Positions 54,366 to 63,246 of a stretch of 64,000 nucleotides of DNA are shown here, one piece after another (positions within the stretch are counted from its first letter, which is position 1; each line of letters begins with the position of its first letter). This DNA comes from Myxococcales bacterium (lineage in GTDB: Bacteria > Myxococcota_A > Polyangia > Polyangiales > GCA-016699535), in NCBI GenBank assembly GCA_020633325.1, contig JACKDX010000001.1, positions 1,792,511-1,856,510 on the forward strand, given 5' to 3'. A model generated the notes under the pieces. It saw only the letters and a program-made list of their open reading frames with translations. It was not told where the DNA came from and did no database searches. A program made the translations under genes and the position numbers.

Positions 54366-55259
54366 TTACTCGGCTCCTCGGCCCTCAGGCCCCTGCGCGC
54401 TGTGCCGGGTCGCGGTCACTTTCTCCGCGAAGCGAATGGCAGGTCTATCCTCGAGGGGTGCCGCCGGCCCGCCTTTTTCATATGCGATGACGCGCAATGA
54501 GACGCCTTTGCCCTCTGGCGCTGTAAAGGTGTGATTGGAGCGCACCTTGAAACGATAGCCCTTCAAGTACGAAAAAACACCGAAGCCATGCCCGCGATAC
54601 TCCAGATTGACCGTCAACGTATGCTCGCCGGGCACCATGCTTCCATGATAAATCTCAAAAGCGTCTTGATCCCCCAGCGAGCCTTCTTCATCCGCCTTAT
54701 TAAAGATGGGTGCGCCGTCGAGCGCATAGGTGGCTTTCACCAACCGATACGACGACGACATGCGATTCTCATGGCTGATCACCGCCTGTGATCCAGCCAC
54801 CACGCCTTGCAGCACGGTTTCCGCCAGAAGCGAAAGCCGTGCCTTCGATCGAAAGATTTGCTCTTTGAGCTCGTTGATGCGCTGCTCGAGATCACGCAAC
54901 TTGACCGCATAAGTGCTCGCGCTTATCTCGCCTGTAGATTTCCCGGCCGCGGAGGAAGACTCCGCTGCCATCGCCGCCTTTGCTGGCTCTGTCTCGGGCA
55001 CTTTGCTCGGTGAATCATCACCGGCGGCGTTCTTCTCGCCAGCTTCCTTTGGCGCTACTGAATCCGGGGCCGCGGGTTTTTCGGAAACTGCGTCGCTGGC
55101 TTTTCCCGCATCCTGGGTTTTGCCTGGCGGGTTCTGCGCATCCTTGCCCTGTTGCGGTTCGGCAAGCGCACTGCCGTGGGCCATGACCCACCCTGCTGCT
55201 ATCAGCCACATTAGTCGATGTCCGTACACGCCTGTTACCGTCGGGCTGCCACGCATCAC
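54366..55259 (-). CDS. Exported coiled-coil/beta-domain protein, first gene of TPR array
   Basis: A 297-residue protein. A signal peptide (ends HGSALAEP) is followed by an Ala/Lys/Glu/Pro-rich linker (about 33-110), a short coiled coil (LRDLEQRINELKEQIFRSKA) and a C-terminal beta domain with AIFEIYH-like strands (DAFEIYHGSMVPGEHTLTVN). Relatives in myxobacteria are sometimes labelled dihydrolipoamide acyltransferase because of the Ala/Pro-rich linker; no lipoyl or catalytic motif is visible, so I do not use that name. It has a good promoter upstream. Confidence 0.75.
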   Translation of the reverse strand: MMRGSPTVTGVYGHRLMWLIAAGWVMAHGSALAEPQQGKDAQNPPGKTQDAGKASDAVSEKPAAPDSVAPKEAGEKNAAGDDSPSKVPETEPAKAAMAAESSSAAGKSTGEISASTYAVKLRDLEQRINELKEQIFRSKARLSLLAETVLQGVVAGSQAVISHENRMSSSYRLVKATYALDGAPIFNKADEEGSLGDQDAFEIYHGSMVPGEHTLTVNLEYRGHGFGVFSYLKGYRFKVRSNHTFTAPEGKGVSLRVIAYEKGGPAAPLEDRPAIRFAEKVTATRHSAQGPEGRGAE

Positions 55260-55295
55260 GATAAACGCCTTTCTTACGCCTTTTTGGCGCCTCAG

Positions 55296-55323
55296 CTTAT
55301 ACCAAGGGGATCACAAGGGTCAA
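55296..55323 (-). promoter_or_regulatory. Sigma-70-type promoter of the TPR/AgmX array
   Basis: On the minus strand TTGACC (55318-55323) is followed after 16 nt by TATAAG (55296-55301); both match 5 of 6 consensus bases. The start of transcription would lie near 55289, about 30 nt before the first ATG at 55259. No sigma-54 element (TGGCAC-N5-TTGC) was seen in the same gap, although a sigma-54 activator is encoded divergently. Confidence 0.6.
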
Positions 55324-55397
55324 CGCAAGAACTCGGTTATCCCCGAGAGCGGCGATCGCCCCTTGTAGCATGCGCCCCCGTCGCTGTCATCGCGAGA

Positions 55398-56807
55398 ATG
55401 CGATATGTTACGTCGGTGAGCGCTACTATATTAATCATAGATGACGAGCGAAATATTCGCCGTGTGTTGGAGATGGTCCTAACCGGCGAAGGGTTCGAGG
55501 TACGCGAAGCCGAGACAGCTGAGCAAGGATTAAAGATCCTCGAACGCGAGAATATCGACGCGGTAATTTTGGACGTGCGTCTTCCAGGGATGAACGGTGT
55601 AGAAGCATTGGCGGCGATCCGCGCACGCCCCGACGCAAGCCGCATCCCTGTGCTGATGATCTCTGGGCATGCTGGCATTCAAGACGCCGTGGCGGCGGTG
55701 CAGCTTGGCGCAACAGATTTCTTCGAAAAGCCCTTGGACCGAGAACGGGTGCTTATTAGTGTTCGCAATGCCCTCAAGACCCGCGAGCTCGAAAGCGAGG
55801 TCGAGCAACTTCGCAAGCGCACGCAAGACCAAGGCGAGATCATGGGCAAGAGCCCGGCCATCGAAGACCTACATCTCCAAATCGCCAAAGTGGCGCCCAC
55901 CAATGGTCGGGTGCTTATCACCGGCGAAAGCGGGACTGGCAAAGAGCTTATCGCACGCGCCCTCTATCGGCAAAGCCAGCGAAGTCAGGGGCCCTTCGTA
56001 AAGGTCAATTGTGCGGCCATCCCAGGAGAACTGATCGAAAGCGAGCTTTTCGGCTACGAAAAGGGTGCGTTCACCGGCGCACAGAAACCACGCCGAGGCC
56101 TGTTTGAGGCCGCCCATCACGGCACATTGTTTTTGGATGAAATAGGGGACATGAGCCTCGGGGCGCAGGCCAAGGTGCTCCGCGTCTTACAAAGCGGTGA
56201 ACTCACTCGCGTGGGTTCGGAACAGACCATCACCGTCGATGTACGTGTGATCGCCGCGACGCACCGCGACCTAGAGCGAGAGGTGGCTCTGGGTACATTC
56301 CGCGAGGATCTATTCTTTCGTTTGAATGTCGTGCCGCTTCGTAGCCCTGCTCTGCGCGAGAGGCGGCAAGACATACCGCTATTGGCGAAAGCTTTTCTCG
56401 ATGCGTACGCGCTCGAGAGCGGGATCAAAGCAAAGCCCATTGACGACGTCGTGCTCAAAGAGCTTGAAAAACGTGAGTGGCCAGGCAATGTGCGCGAACT
56501 CAAAAACATCGTGGAGCGCATGGCTATTTTGAGCGGCGAGCGCATCTCTCTCGAAGACCTCCCCGAGAGCCCGCCCAACGAGAAACCTGTGCCCTCTCAT
56601 GCTGGGGTTTTTGAAGAATTCGGGCTCGTTTCGGCGGGACATTATGAAAGTCTCCGCGAATTCCGCCATCGCGCAGAACGTAGCTATATTACATATATAC
56701 TGAATAATTACAGCTGGAATGTATCACGGGCGGCATCGGCGTTGGGTTTGGAGCGTACCAACCTTCATAAGAAAATGCGCAACTACGCCATCAAGCGCGA
56801 AGACTAG
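55398..56807 (+). CDS. NtrC-family sigma-54-dependent response regulator
   Basis: A 469-residue regulator. The receiver domain (about 10-125) has the acidic pair DDE and phosphorylatable Asp59 in VILDVRLPGMNG, plus the Lys of FFEKPLD. The AAA+ domain has Walker A GESGTGKELIA, the sigma-54 contact GAFTGA (223-228) and GTLFLDEIGD. The C-terminus ends in a Fis-type HTH (SWNVSRAASALGLERTNLHKKM). It should activate sigma-54 promoters after phosphorylation. No histidine kinase is adjacent. The chosen ATG is the nearest to the receiver; a GTG at 55416 is possible. The stop overlaps a convergent gene by 3 nt. Confidence 0.92.
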   Translation: MRYVTSVSATILIIDDERNIRRVLEMVLTGEGFEVREAETAEQGLKILERENIDAVILDVRLPGMNGVEALAAIRARPDASRIPVLMISGHAGIQDAVAAVQLGATDFFEKPLDRERVLISVRNALKTRELESEVEQLRKRTQDQGEIMGKSPAIEDLHLQIAKVAPTNGRVLITGESGTGKELIARALYRQSQRSQGPFVKVNCAAIPGELIESELFGYEKGAFTGAQKPRRGLFEAAHHGTLFLDEIGDMSLGAQAKVLRVLQSGELTRVGSEQTITVDVRVIAATHRDLEREVALGTFREDLFFRLNVVPLRSPALRERRQDIPLLAKAFLDAYALESGIKAKPIDDVVLKELEKREWPGNVRELKNIVERMAILSGERISLEDLPESPPNEKPVPSHAGVFEEFGLVSAGHYESLREFRHRAERSYITYILNNYSWNVSRAASALGLERTNLHKKMRNYAIKRED

Positions 56808-57769
56808 TAGAGCTTCACGATTGTCGGCTCGCCCCGGACCACTCCGGTCAGGGCATCAAGATCATTGTCCGCCCCGTCGTGAATGAGATCCAGCTCGGGG
56901 ACGACTTCGTAAATACCGGGCTCGGTCAACAGGCCAGGACAAAATGCGCCCGCCTCCAGGCGATGGCGAATCGCTCGCCTCGGGGTTATCTTCCGAAAGA
57001 AATCTCGAATCGGCGTCACGTTAAGGCGTTCCATGCGACACTCGACGGTTTTATCAGGGGCTGAGACAAGAAACCGGTATTGATCGGGACGCACATATAC
57101 ATAGGACGCGTCGTGTTTTGCACGCAAGCGGGTGCTGAAGATTACCGGGGTGCCCACGCGCCTTTCCACGCGGGTCATACTCAGTATGGCCGGTCCACTG
57201 CCGGCTATCTTGGGTTCCGAATCCAACATCAAAGGCGCGCCTGTCACTTGAGCGATGCGGTCTTCAGACCGGTCGGTTGCACGCGCCACAAATCGCTTAC
57301 CGCGCCTTACGCGCCGACCATAATGCGGAATCAGCAGCCCGCCTTTGGCCAACGCCTTGAGCGCGCTACCCTTGCAGTACATGCGCAGGTCAACATCGGT
57401 CTGCCAGGCGTCCGGATCTTGCGGATGTCTAACGCTAAGTGACCTCAGGAGCTTTGAGCCAGGCTGCCGCCTTGGAGCCCGTGGATGCATACATCGCATC
57501 TTCCGCGATGATGCCGTTGCCTCAAGCTCGAACCAAAAGAGCCGCGGGTCCGTCAGCACGTCGGCGCTTTGAAACTGCGCGAGAGCCACCCGCAGCGTCA
57601 CGCGGTAGTGATGCTGTAGTGCGCTCATCCCGGCGTCATCCTCCACGCGAAAAACCGATAGCTCAAGACCTTTCTGTGACGCTCTCTCGTCGGCTAACGC
57701 AGCCGCGCCGTAAAAACACGGCATAAGTAACCCGAGAGACACCCATACTCCGCGGTAAACCCACCTCAT
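56804..57769 (-). CDS. Hypothetical exported protein
   Basis: A 321-residue protein from ATG 57769, which overlaps the stop of the HD gene (ATGA); the frame is open to 57922 but that part reads through the HD gene. A signal peptide ends GAAALADE. The mature protein is beta-rich and basic with several Cys residues and an acidic motif near the end (LIHDGADNDLDALTG) that could bind calcium. No family recognised. Third gene of the HIT-HD operon. Confidence 0.72.
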   Translation of the reverse strand: MRWVYRGVWVSLGLLMPCFYGAAALADERASQKGLELSVFRVEDDAGMSALQHHYRVTLRVALAQFQSADVLTDPRLFWFELEATASSRKMRCMHPRAPRRQPGSKLLRSLSVRHPQDPDAWQTDVDLRMYCKGSALKALAKGGLLIPHYGRRVRRGKRFVARATDRSEDRIAQVTGAPLMLDSEPKIAGSGPAILSMTRVERRVGTPVIFSTRLRAKHDASYVYVRPDQYRFLVSAPDKTVECRMERLNVTPIRDFFRKITPRRAIRHRLEAGAFCPGLLTEPGIYEVVPELDLIHDGADNDLDALTGVVRGEPTIVKLY

Positions 57770-59073
57770 GACAACAGTCCCTCCACCGCATGAAGCACGT
57801 CGCTGCGGATAGCCTCTGGGAAAAGTAAGCGCGGCTGCGTGATCACCTTGTTTCGCAACTGGCCCAAGAGAAACGACATGTCGCCAAGCCGCAAGAGCGG
57901 CTGATGCCGCAGTTTCACCCACATGCCCTGCTGGGTATCATCCGTCGGCTCGGCATACGGGATATCGGTAGTCACATCCAGCCACACCCAGAGATCTTCG
58001 CGCAACCCCCGCCCATGCGCAATTTCTCTCGCGCGGGATAGCACCTTGGCCCCTAGTTCGTCATCGGATGGCGCGGCGGGCAACGGCAGGGTCTTGGGCA
58101 GACGTCGATTTAAAAAGCACTCGCAAAACTCTCCGAGAAGCGCATCCGGGCCGCGTCGCCATTCGGCCAGGCTGTTCAATAACACCGCATCGTCGAGATC
58201 CAGATAATCAGATAAACCCACGTGCTCACCTAAGGCCGCCAAGCGAAGCGCCTTCGGCGCAGAAGGTAGCCGCGCGCCATCTCGCAATAATTCCGCGAGC
58301 CTCGCAAAAAGCCCGCGCACCAACGCTTCAGCCGCGCGCGTGGCCTTATGGTGATAGACCTGTTGATACATAAAGTGTCGCGCAATAAAGAACCCCTCAA
58401 TCGACGGCAGCCCTTTGCGACCTTCGATGGCTATCACCCAGCTTCCGTCTTCAAGTTCACCCAGGCACAACGCCCGCAATAACCAGTCGAGATCGTAAAT
58501 CCCGTAGCGGACGCCGGTGAGCTGGCTATCGCGCAAGAGGTAATCGCACCGATCGACATCCAACATGCCACTGATAGCGCGCGTCAAATAGGGCAGTCGG
58601 TGTTTCCCTTGCATCAACCCCGCTACACGCGTGGGCAGTTCCCGATCGAGCTTGCTCAGCACCCGATTCACATCGGTGGACGGATCGAGCACAATATCGA
58701 TGCCCCACGCTTCGTGACTACGCGCTTGCGGCATGACTTCCTCAAAAAGATGAGAAAACGGTCCGTGCCCCACATCATGCAAAAATGCTGCAGCCACAGC
58801 ATCGAGTTCGTCCATGGGCGACATACGCATCTCCACGGGGCATCCCTCTTGCACCTCTTTGAGCCGCTCTAGGAGCCGTACCATAACATGCGCTGCGCCC
58901 AGTGCATGCGAAAACCGAGAATGCTCCGCCCCTGGAAATACCAGCGAGGCCAGTCCGAGCTGACGCACGCGACGCAATCGTTGCACCTCGCGTGTTTCGA
59001 GCAGTCCGAGAATCAACTGTTCTGCGGCGCCTTCGAGCACAATCAACCCGTGTACGGCGTCACGCAGTAACAT
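57766..59073 (-). CDS. HD-domain phosphohydrolase (dNTPase-like)
   Basis: A 435-residue protein of the COG1078/SAMHD1-like family. The N-terminus has LRDAVHGLIVLE, and the metal-binding His/Asp set is visible in RFSHALGAAHV and AAFLHDVGHGPFSHLFE; CDYLLRDSQLTGV is typical of the family. Members hydrolyse (d)NTPs or related phosphates; the substrate here is not known. It lies 8 nt after the HIT gene and overlaps the next gene by 4 nt. Confidence 0.88.
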   Translation of the reverse strand: MLLRDAVHGLIVLEGAAEQLILGLLETREVQRLRRVRQLGLASLVFPGAEHSRFSHALGAAHVMVRLLERLKEVQEGCPVEMRMSPMDELDAVAAAFLHDVGHGPFSHLFEEVMPQARSHEAWGIDIVLDPSTDVNRVLSKLDRELPTRVAGLMQGKHRLPYLTRAISGMLDVDRCDYLLRDSQLTGVRYGIYDLDWLLRALCLGELEDGSWVIAIEGRKGLPSIEGFFIARHFMYQQVYHHKATRAAEALVRGLFARLAELLRDGARLPSAPKALRLAALGEHVGLSDYLDLDDAVLLNSLAEWRRGPDALLGEFCECFLNRRLPKTLPLPAAPSDDELGAKVLSRAREIAHGRGLREDLWVWLDVTTDIPYAEPTDDTQQGMWVKLRHQPLLRLGDMSFLLGQLRNKVITQPRLLFPEAIRSDVLHAVEGLLS

Positions 59074-59081
59074 AGGACGGC

Positions 59082-59501
59082 CTACCCCTCTTGCCTAAGT
59101 GCGCCGTGTAGCGCGTGCGCCAATGCTGAGGCGTCCGGCGCCTCAATCGACCGTGGCTTCCAACCGATGCTAAGCCCGTCGTCGCGACTAAACTTGGGAA
59201 TAATATGGAAATGCACATGCAGCACGGCTTGGTGTGCCAGCGCACCGTTGTTCTGCAGCACATTGTAGTTTTCACAGCCAGTGACACGCATCAGCGCGCG
59301 CGCCAGCCGTGGCAGAACCCTCCCGATCGCGGCAGCGGCCTCGTCCGAGAGTTGATCCAAACGCTCCTTCGCCTCCTTGGGGATCACAAGTATGTGGCCT
59401 CGGCTGAGCGGCGCGACGTCCAAAAACGCCAGGACGTGTGTGTCTTCATAGACACGATGACACGGAATTTCACCGCTCAGGATTTTGCTAAAGATTGTCA
59501 T
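59082..59501 (-). CDS. HIT-family nucleotide hydrolase
   Basis: A 139-residue histidine-triad protein. The N-terminus TIFSKILSGEIPCHRVYED and the catalytic triad HVHFHIIPKF are characteristic of HinT-type phosphoramidase/hydrolase enzymes acting on AMP-linked substrates. It heads a HIT-HD-exported protein operon and is divergent from sodB. Confidence 0.93.
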   Translation of the reverse strand: MTIFSKILSGEIPCHRVYEDTHVLAFLDVAPLSRGHILVIPKEAKERLDQLSDEAAAAIGRVLPRLARALMRVTGCENYNVLQNNGALAHQAVLHVHFHIIPKFSRDDGLSIGWKPRSIEAPDASALAHALHGALRQEG

Positions 59502-59525
59502 GGTTACACCTGAAACTACTATAGT

Positions 59526-59566
59526 GCAGGCAACCTGCCCGGAGAAGGCCTTCCAAAGAAGGAAGG
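59526..59566. repeat. Two tandem inverted repeats in the sodB leader
   Basis: GCAGG-CAA-CCTGC (59526-59538) and CCTTCC-AAAGAA-GGAAGG (59549-59566) are perfect. They lie between a TATAGT box (59520-59525) and the sodB Shine-Dalgarno. As RNA they would form two small hairpins; as DNA they could be operators. No T-tract follows either. Confidence 0.45.
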
Positions 59567-59596
59567 TATCTGCTAAGCACGTTAATGGAGGTCGTT

Positions 59597-60178
59597 ATGA
59601 GTTTTGAACTGCCGCAGCTCCCTTACGATAAATCGGCGCTTGAGCCCTACATGAGCGCAGAAACCTTTGATTATCACTATGGCAAGCATCACGCGGCCTA
59701 TGTCACCAATCTCAACAAGGCGATTGCAGATACTCCCTATGCCAAACAGTCTTTAGAGGCGATCATTATGAGCGCCCAAGGCGGAGTATTTAACAACGCG
59801 GCGCAACATTGGAATCACAGTTTTTTCTGGAAATGCCTCGGGCCCAACGCCGGCGGCAATCCAGGCGGCGACTTGGCGAGTGCTATCAAGCGGGACTTTG
59901 GATCCTTTGACGATTTCAAGTCGCAGTTTGCAACTGCTGCCGCAGGTCAGTTTGGTTCCGGTTGGGCCTGGCTCGTGCTCGACAAAGACGCCCTTCGAAT
60001 CACGACGACTGCCAATGCGGATTTGCCCATGAAACATGGCCAAAAAGCCCTCTTCACCGTCGATGTTTGGGAGCATGCTTATTATATCGATTATCGCAAC
60101 GCGCGTCCTAAGTTCGTCGAGACCGTTCTCGATAAACTCGCCAATTGGAAGTTTGTGGAATCAAACCTCAAGGGCTAG
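59597..60178 (+). CDS. sodB: Superoxide dismutase (Fe/Mn family)
   Basis: A 193-residue enzyme converting superoxide to oxygen and peroxide. Metal ligands are visible as His in YHYGKHHAAYV, His in AAQHWNHSFFW, and Asp/His in VDVWEHAYYIDY. AAAGQFGSGWAWLV fits the iron-type branch. Translation starts at ATG 59597, with GGAGG 6 nt upstream; an upstream ATG at 59585 is less likely. Cytosolic. Confidence 0.95.
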   Translation: MSFELPQLPYDKSALEPYMSAETFDYHYGKHHAAYVTNLNKAIADTPYAKQSLEAIIMSAQGGVFNNAAQHWNHSFFWKCLGPNAGGNPGGDLASAIKRDFGSFDDFKSQFATAAAGQFGSGWAWLVLDKDALRITTTANADLPMKHGQKALFTVDVWEHAYYIDYRNARPKFVETVLDKLANWKFVESNLKG

Positions 60179-60187
60179 AGAGTGCCG

Positions 60188-61777
60188 TCAGGGCTTAGCC
60201 GGCAAGGCCAGTGTCCCTAGGCGTCCATCTCGTGGAACACGGTAGCGAGAAAGCTGCCCCGTTCTGACCACCGCAATATTGTCCTCGTGCCACAACGCTA
60301 TTGCCGGCAAGTCCCGCGCGAGTAAGCGTTGCACCTCTTGATAGATCGGGCGCCGCTTGGTGATGTCCCCCTGCTTGACGCCTTGCTCGAATAATCGATC
60401 AAGCGCACTATTTTTGTAACGCCACCTGTTTGCGCCCACTTGGGTTTCAGTGGGAATATGCGCTGAAGCAAAGAACCAACTGAGCACATGCGGCTCAAAC
60501 ACCTCAGGCAGGGCCAAAATGGCCAGTTCAAAACGTCCATGACGGAGATCTTCTAAGAGGGTCGCCGTCTCGCTAGGCCATACGTCCACTTCGATCCCCA
60601 CCTGATGCAACATCGCAGCCACCGCTCGGCCAATCCCCAGGCGCATGCGATCAGCGCTTGTTCGTAAGCGGATCCGTCCTACGTTCACGCCGTTACGGCG
60701 AGCCTCGGCAATGAGCGCTCGGGCGCGCTCGGGCCGATAAGGATAGGAGGGAAGAGTTGCATCATAAGCCCAGTGGCCCTCTGGAATGAATCCGTCTGCG
60801 AGCGTGGCCCGGCCCCCAAACTTCGCATCGATAAGTGCCTGCCGGTCGATAGCGTATGCGATGGCTTCACGGACCCGTCGATCGCGCAAAGAATCGCTGT
60901 CCGTGCGTACGCCGATGTAGGTGGTCGCTACGCCCTTCTGCGAGACCACATCGAAGCGCGCATCACGTTCAAACAAAGGTATCAGCAACGGAGGTATGGT
61001 ATTGAGGGCCAAGTCTGCGGCCCCTGCCAAAAGACGCATGGCGCGGGTGTTGTCATCGCGCACGATCATCAGTCGCACCCGAGCCACCTGCGCACGCCCC
61101 CGATGCCAATACGGGTTGGCGCAAAGCGTGAGGGTGCGCGAATGTTGGCCGCAAAGCCGATACGCTCCCGATCCAACGACATGACCTCTGCGCTCGATCA
61201 CGCGAGAATGGCGATAGCGCCTCGGCAATATGGGTAGTTCCAAATCGGTCAGAAATGTGGCGTGAGACTCGCGCAATGTGAAAACTACGGTCTGCAAGTC
61301 GGGCGCCGTCATCGACTGAATGCGCCCATAGGTCTCGCGATAACGGCTTGCCAATTCCGGGTCCATGGCGCTCTCAAACGTCGCCATGACGTCATTCGCA
61401 TCAAGCGGCGAGCCATCGCTGAAACGAAGACCCGTGCGAAGACGAACACGATAGCGCCGCGCATCAAGCGTGGTTACTTCCTCAGCAAGTTCCGGCAGGG
61501 CCTCAAGCGAAAACGGATCAATCTGAATCAACGACGTAAACAAAAGTCGACTCACTTTTAAGCTATATGCATCCCCCACAAACCTGGGATCGATTTCCTG
61601 AATCTCGGTGGGCAAGAGAACGGTAACGGCTTCCTTCGCCGGTGCTGCGACTAAGGGAGAAGTGTGACACCCCAGTAAACCGAGCAAGAACCAGAACAGC
61701 CCGCTCCCACCTGTCTCCGCAAGGCTGTTGCGTTTGGAAAAAATGCGCGTCTGATCCACTCCATGGCGTTCTAGCAC
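60188..61777 (-). CDS. Oligopeptide-type substrate-binding lipoprotein
   Basis: A 529-residue extracytoplasmic solute-binding protein of family 5 (DppA/OppA-like). The signal ends FWFLLGLLGCHTS (lipobox). Family strings include LRTGLRFSDGSPLDANDVMATFE, here split as RFSDGSPL and ANDVMATFE, and VREAIAYAIDRQALID. The start is GTG. No permease or ATPase genes are adjacent, so it is an orphan binding protein. The solute cannot be told. Confidence 0.88.
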   Translation of the reverse strand: MLERHGVDQTRIFSKRNSLAETGGSGLFWFLLGLLGCHTSPLVAAPAKEAVTVLLPTEIQEIDPRFVGDAYSLKVSRLLFTSLIQIDPFSLEALPELAEEVTTLDARRYRVRLRTGLRFSDGSPLDANDVMATFESAMDPELASRYRETYGRIQSMTAPDLQTVVFTLRESHATFLTDLELPILPRRYRHSRVIERRGHVVGSGAYRLCGQHSRTLTLCANPYWHRGRAQVARVRLMIVRDDNTRAMRLLAGAADLALNTIPPLLIPLFERDARFDVVSQKGVATTYIGVRTDSDSLRDRRVREAIAYAIDRQALIDAKFGGRATLADGFIPEGHWAYDATLPSYPYRPERARALIAEARRNGVNVGRIRLRTSADRMRLGIGRAVAAMLHQVGIEVDVWPSETATLLEDLRHGRFELAILALPEVFEPHVLSWFFASAHIPTETQVGANRWRYKNSALDRLFEQGVKQGDITKRRPIYQEVQRLLARDLPAIALWHEDNIAVVRTGQLSRYRVPRDGRLGTLALPAKP

Positions 61778-61899
61778 AAACAGCCGAGCTTGCGCACGCT
61801 TACGGGGTAGTGTGCGTTAAGCAAGGTCGCGCCAATGAGCGCGCGCGACGACACCCATCTCGATGTTGCGCTATCGCTCTACATCCGCACGCTTCTAGT

Positions 61900-63246
61900 T
61901 CAATCCTTGATGTGCTTGCGAATTTTGTGAAGCGCTTGTTCTTGCAGCTGACGGATGCGCTCTCTTGAGAGGTTGTACTTCTCGCCGATCTCCTTCAGCG
62001 TCAGTTCGTCTTGGTTATCCAAGCCAAAGCGCCAGCGCAAGATGCGTGCCTCCATGGGCGTCAGGCATTCGAGCAGCCGCTGAACTTCCTCGCTCCACGC
62101 TTGATTGACCACGGTCTCGTAAGGGGAAAGCGCCTCTTCGTCTTCCAAAAAATCGATAAACTTGCGGCCATCTTCGTCGTTCACCGGCTTGTCCAACGAG
62201 TATGGGATTTCACTCCAATAGCTATTGATCTTATCCAGTTTCTCAACGGCGATGCCTGTCTCTTCCGTGAGCTCTTGCTTGGTCGCATCGCGTCCCTTGC
62301 GCGATGAAATTCGGTGCTTGGCGCGTGCCACGCGGTTGTACGTGTCCAGCATATGGACCGGAATGCGGACCGCGCGACCTTTGTCCGCCAGCGCGCGGCT
62401 GATCGCATGACGGATCCACCAAGACGCATACGTGCTAAATCGGTAGCCACGGGTATGATCGAATCGCTCGACAGCTTTCATCAACCCGATGTTTCCCTCT
62501 TGAATAAGGTCGATCAACGGCAGGCGACCTTTGTTGTATCGACGTGCAATAGAGACAACGAGGCGAAGATTGACGGCCACAAAGTGGTTCTTTGCCGCTT
62601 TTTGCGCGTCGCGGGCGCGACGTACGCCCTCGAGGTATCGCCTAAAAGCCTGTGTGATGCGCACTTGGACCCCGACGAGATCCATTTCCATGCCCTGGTA
62701 ACCCACCAATTGGTGAACCCTGCGATCGGCGGCAGCCACAAAGTCCCGATCAGAATCCAGCGTGCGCAGCGTCGTCGCGAGAGACTCGGTCAAGGATGCC
62801 CAGCGCTTCTCGGAGCGCGGTCCGAGCTTGGGACGCTTGACCTTGGCCAGCTTGCGCAGAGCTGCCACCTCGCGCGGAATGGTCTCGAGATGGGCTTCGA
62901 GCACACCGGCAACCGCCTCATAGGCCGCGGGATAGTCCAGCAATGCTCGCCAATACGCGATCTCCAGGCGCTCGACGGAGATGGCTTGGCTGATCTCTTC
63001 CTCCGCACTCAGGACCCGATGGGCCGCCATGTCTTGGAAGTAGCGGGACAGCATAGAGGTGCGCACGGGTTGCGGGCTCGCCGGAATTTTCGCGTCCGCC
63101 TCGGATTCCGCGGGCATCCCGCCATTCGTTCCGAGGGCGCGCGGGCTCGGGCGCATGATGCGGGTGACTCCGCTCGGCTCGCGCCGCGCTACCCCTTCCT
63201 TCCGGTCCACAGATGGTTGCCTCTTAGACATATGCACAAATCTCAT
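61900..63246 (-). CDS. RNA polymerase sigma-70 family factor (group 1/2)
   Basis: A 448-residue sigma factor. Region 1.2 (YFQDMAAHRVLSAEEE), an extended nonconserved region (about 80-210), region 2 (AVNLRLVVSIARRYNKG, LIDLIQEGNIGLMKAVE, YRFSTYASWWIRHAISR), region 3 (IPVHMLDTYNRVARA) and region 4 (LTLKEIGEKYNLSRERIRQL) are all present. Region 1.1 is missing and the N-terminus is a disordered Pro/Ser-rich stretch, so it is more likely an alternative (RpoS/SigB/C-like group 2) than the housekeeping factor. ATG 63246 or 63231. Confidence 0.9.
   Translation of the reverse strand: MRFVHMSKRQPSVDRKEGVARREPSGVTRIMRPSPRALGTNGGMPAESEADAKIPASPQPVRTSMLSRYFQDMAAHRVLSAEEEISQAISVERLEIAYWRALLDYPAAYEAVAGVLEAHLETIPREVAALRKLAKVKRPKLGPRSEKRWASLTESLATTLRTLDSDRDFVAAADRRVHQLVGYQGMEMDLVGVQVRITQAFRRYLEGVRRARDAQKAAKNHFVAVNLRLVVSIARRYNKGRLPLIDLIQEGNIGLMKAVERFDHTRGYRFSTYASWWIRHAISRALADKGRAVRIPVHMLDTYNRVARAKHRISSRKGRDATKQELTEETGIAVEKLDKINSYWSEIPYSLDKPVNDEDGRKFIDFLEDEEALSPYETVVNQAWSEEVQRLLECLTPMEARILRWRFGLDNQDELTLKEIGEKYNLSRERIRQLQEQALHKIRKHIKD

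Noticed and set aside
54366..55259. Dihydrolipoamide acyltransferase
   Set aside because: Only an Ala/Pro-rich linker supports that name; no lipoyl-lysine motif or catalytic HxxxD motif is present.
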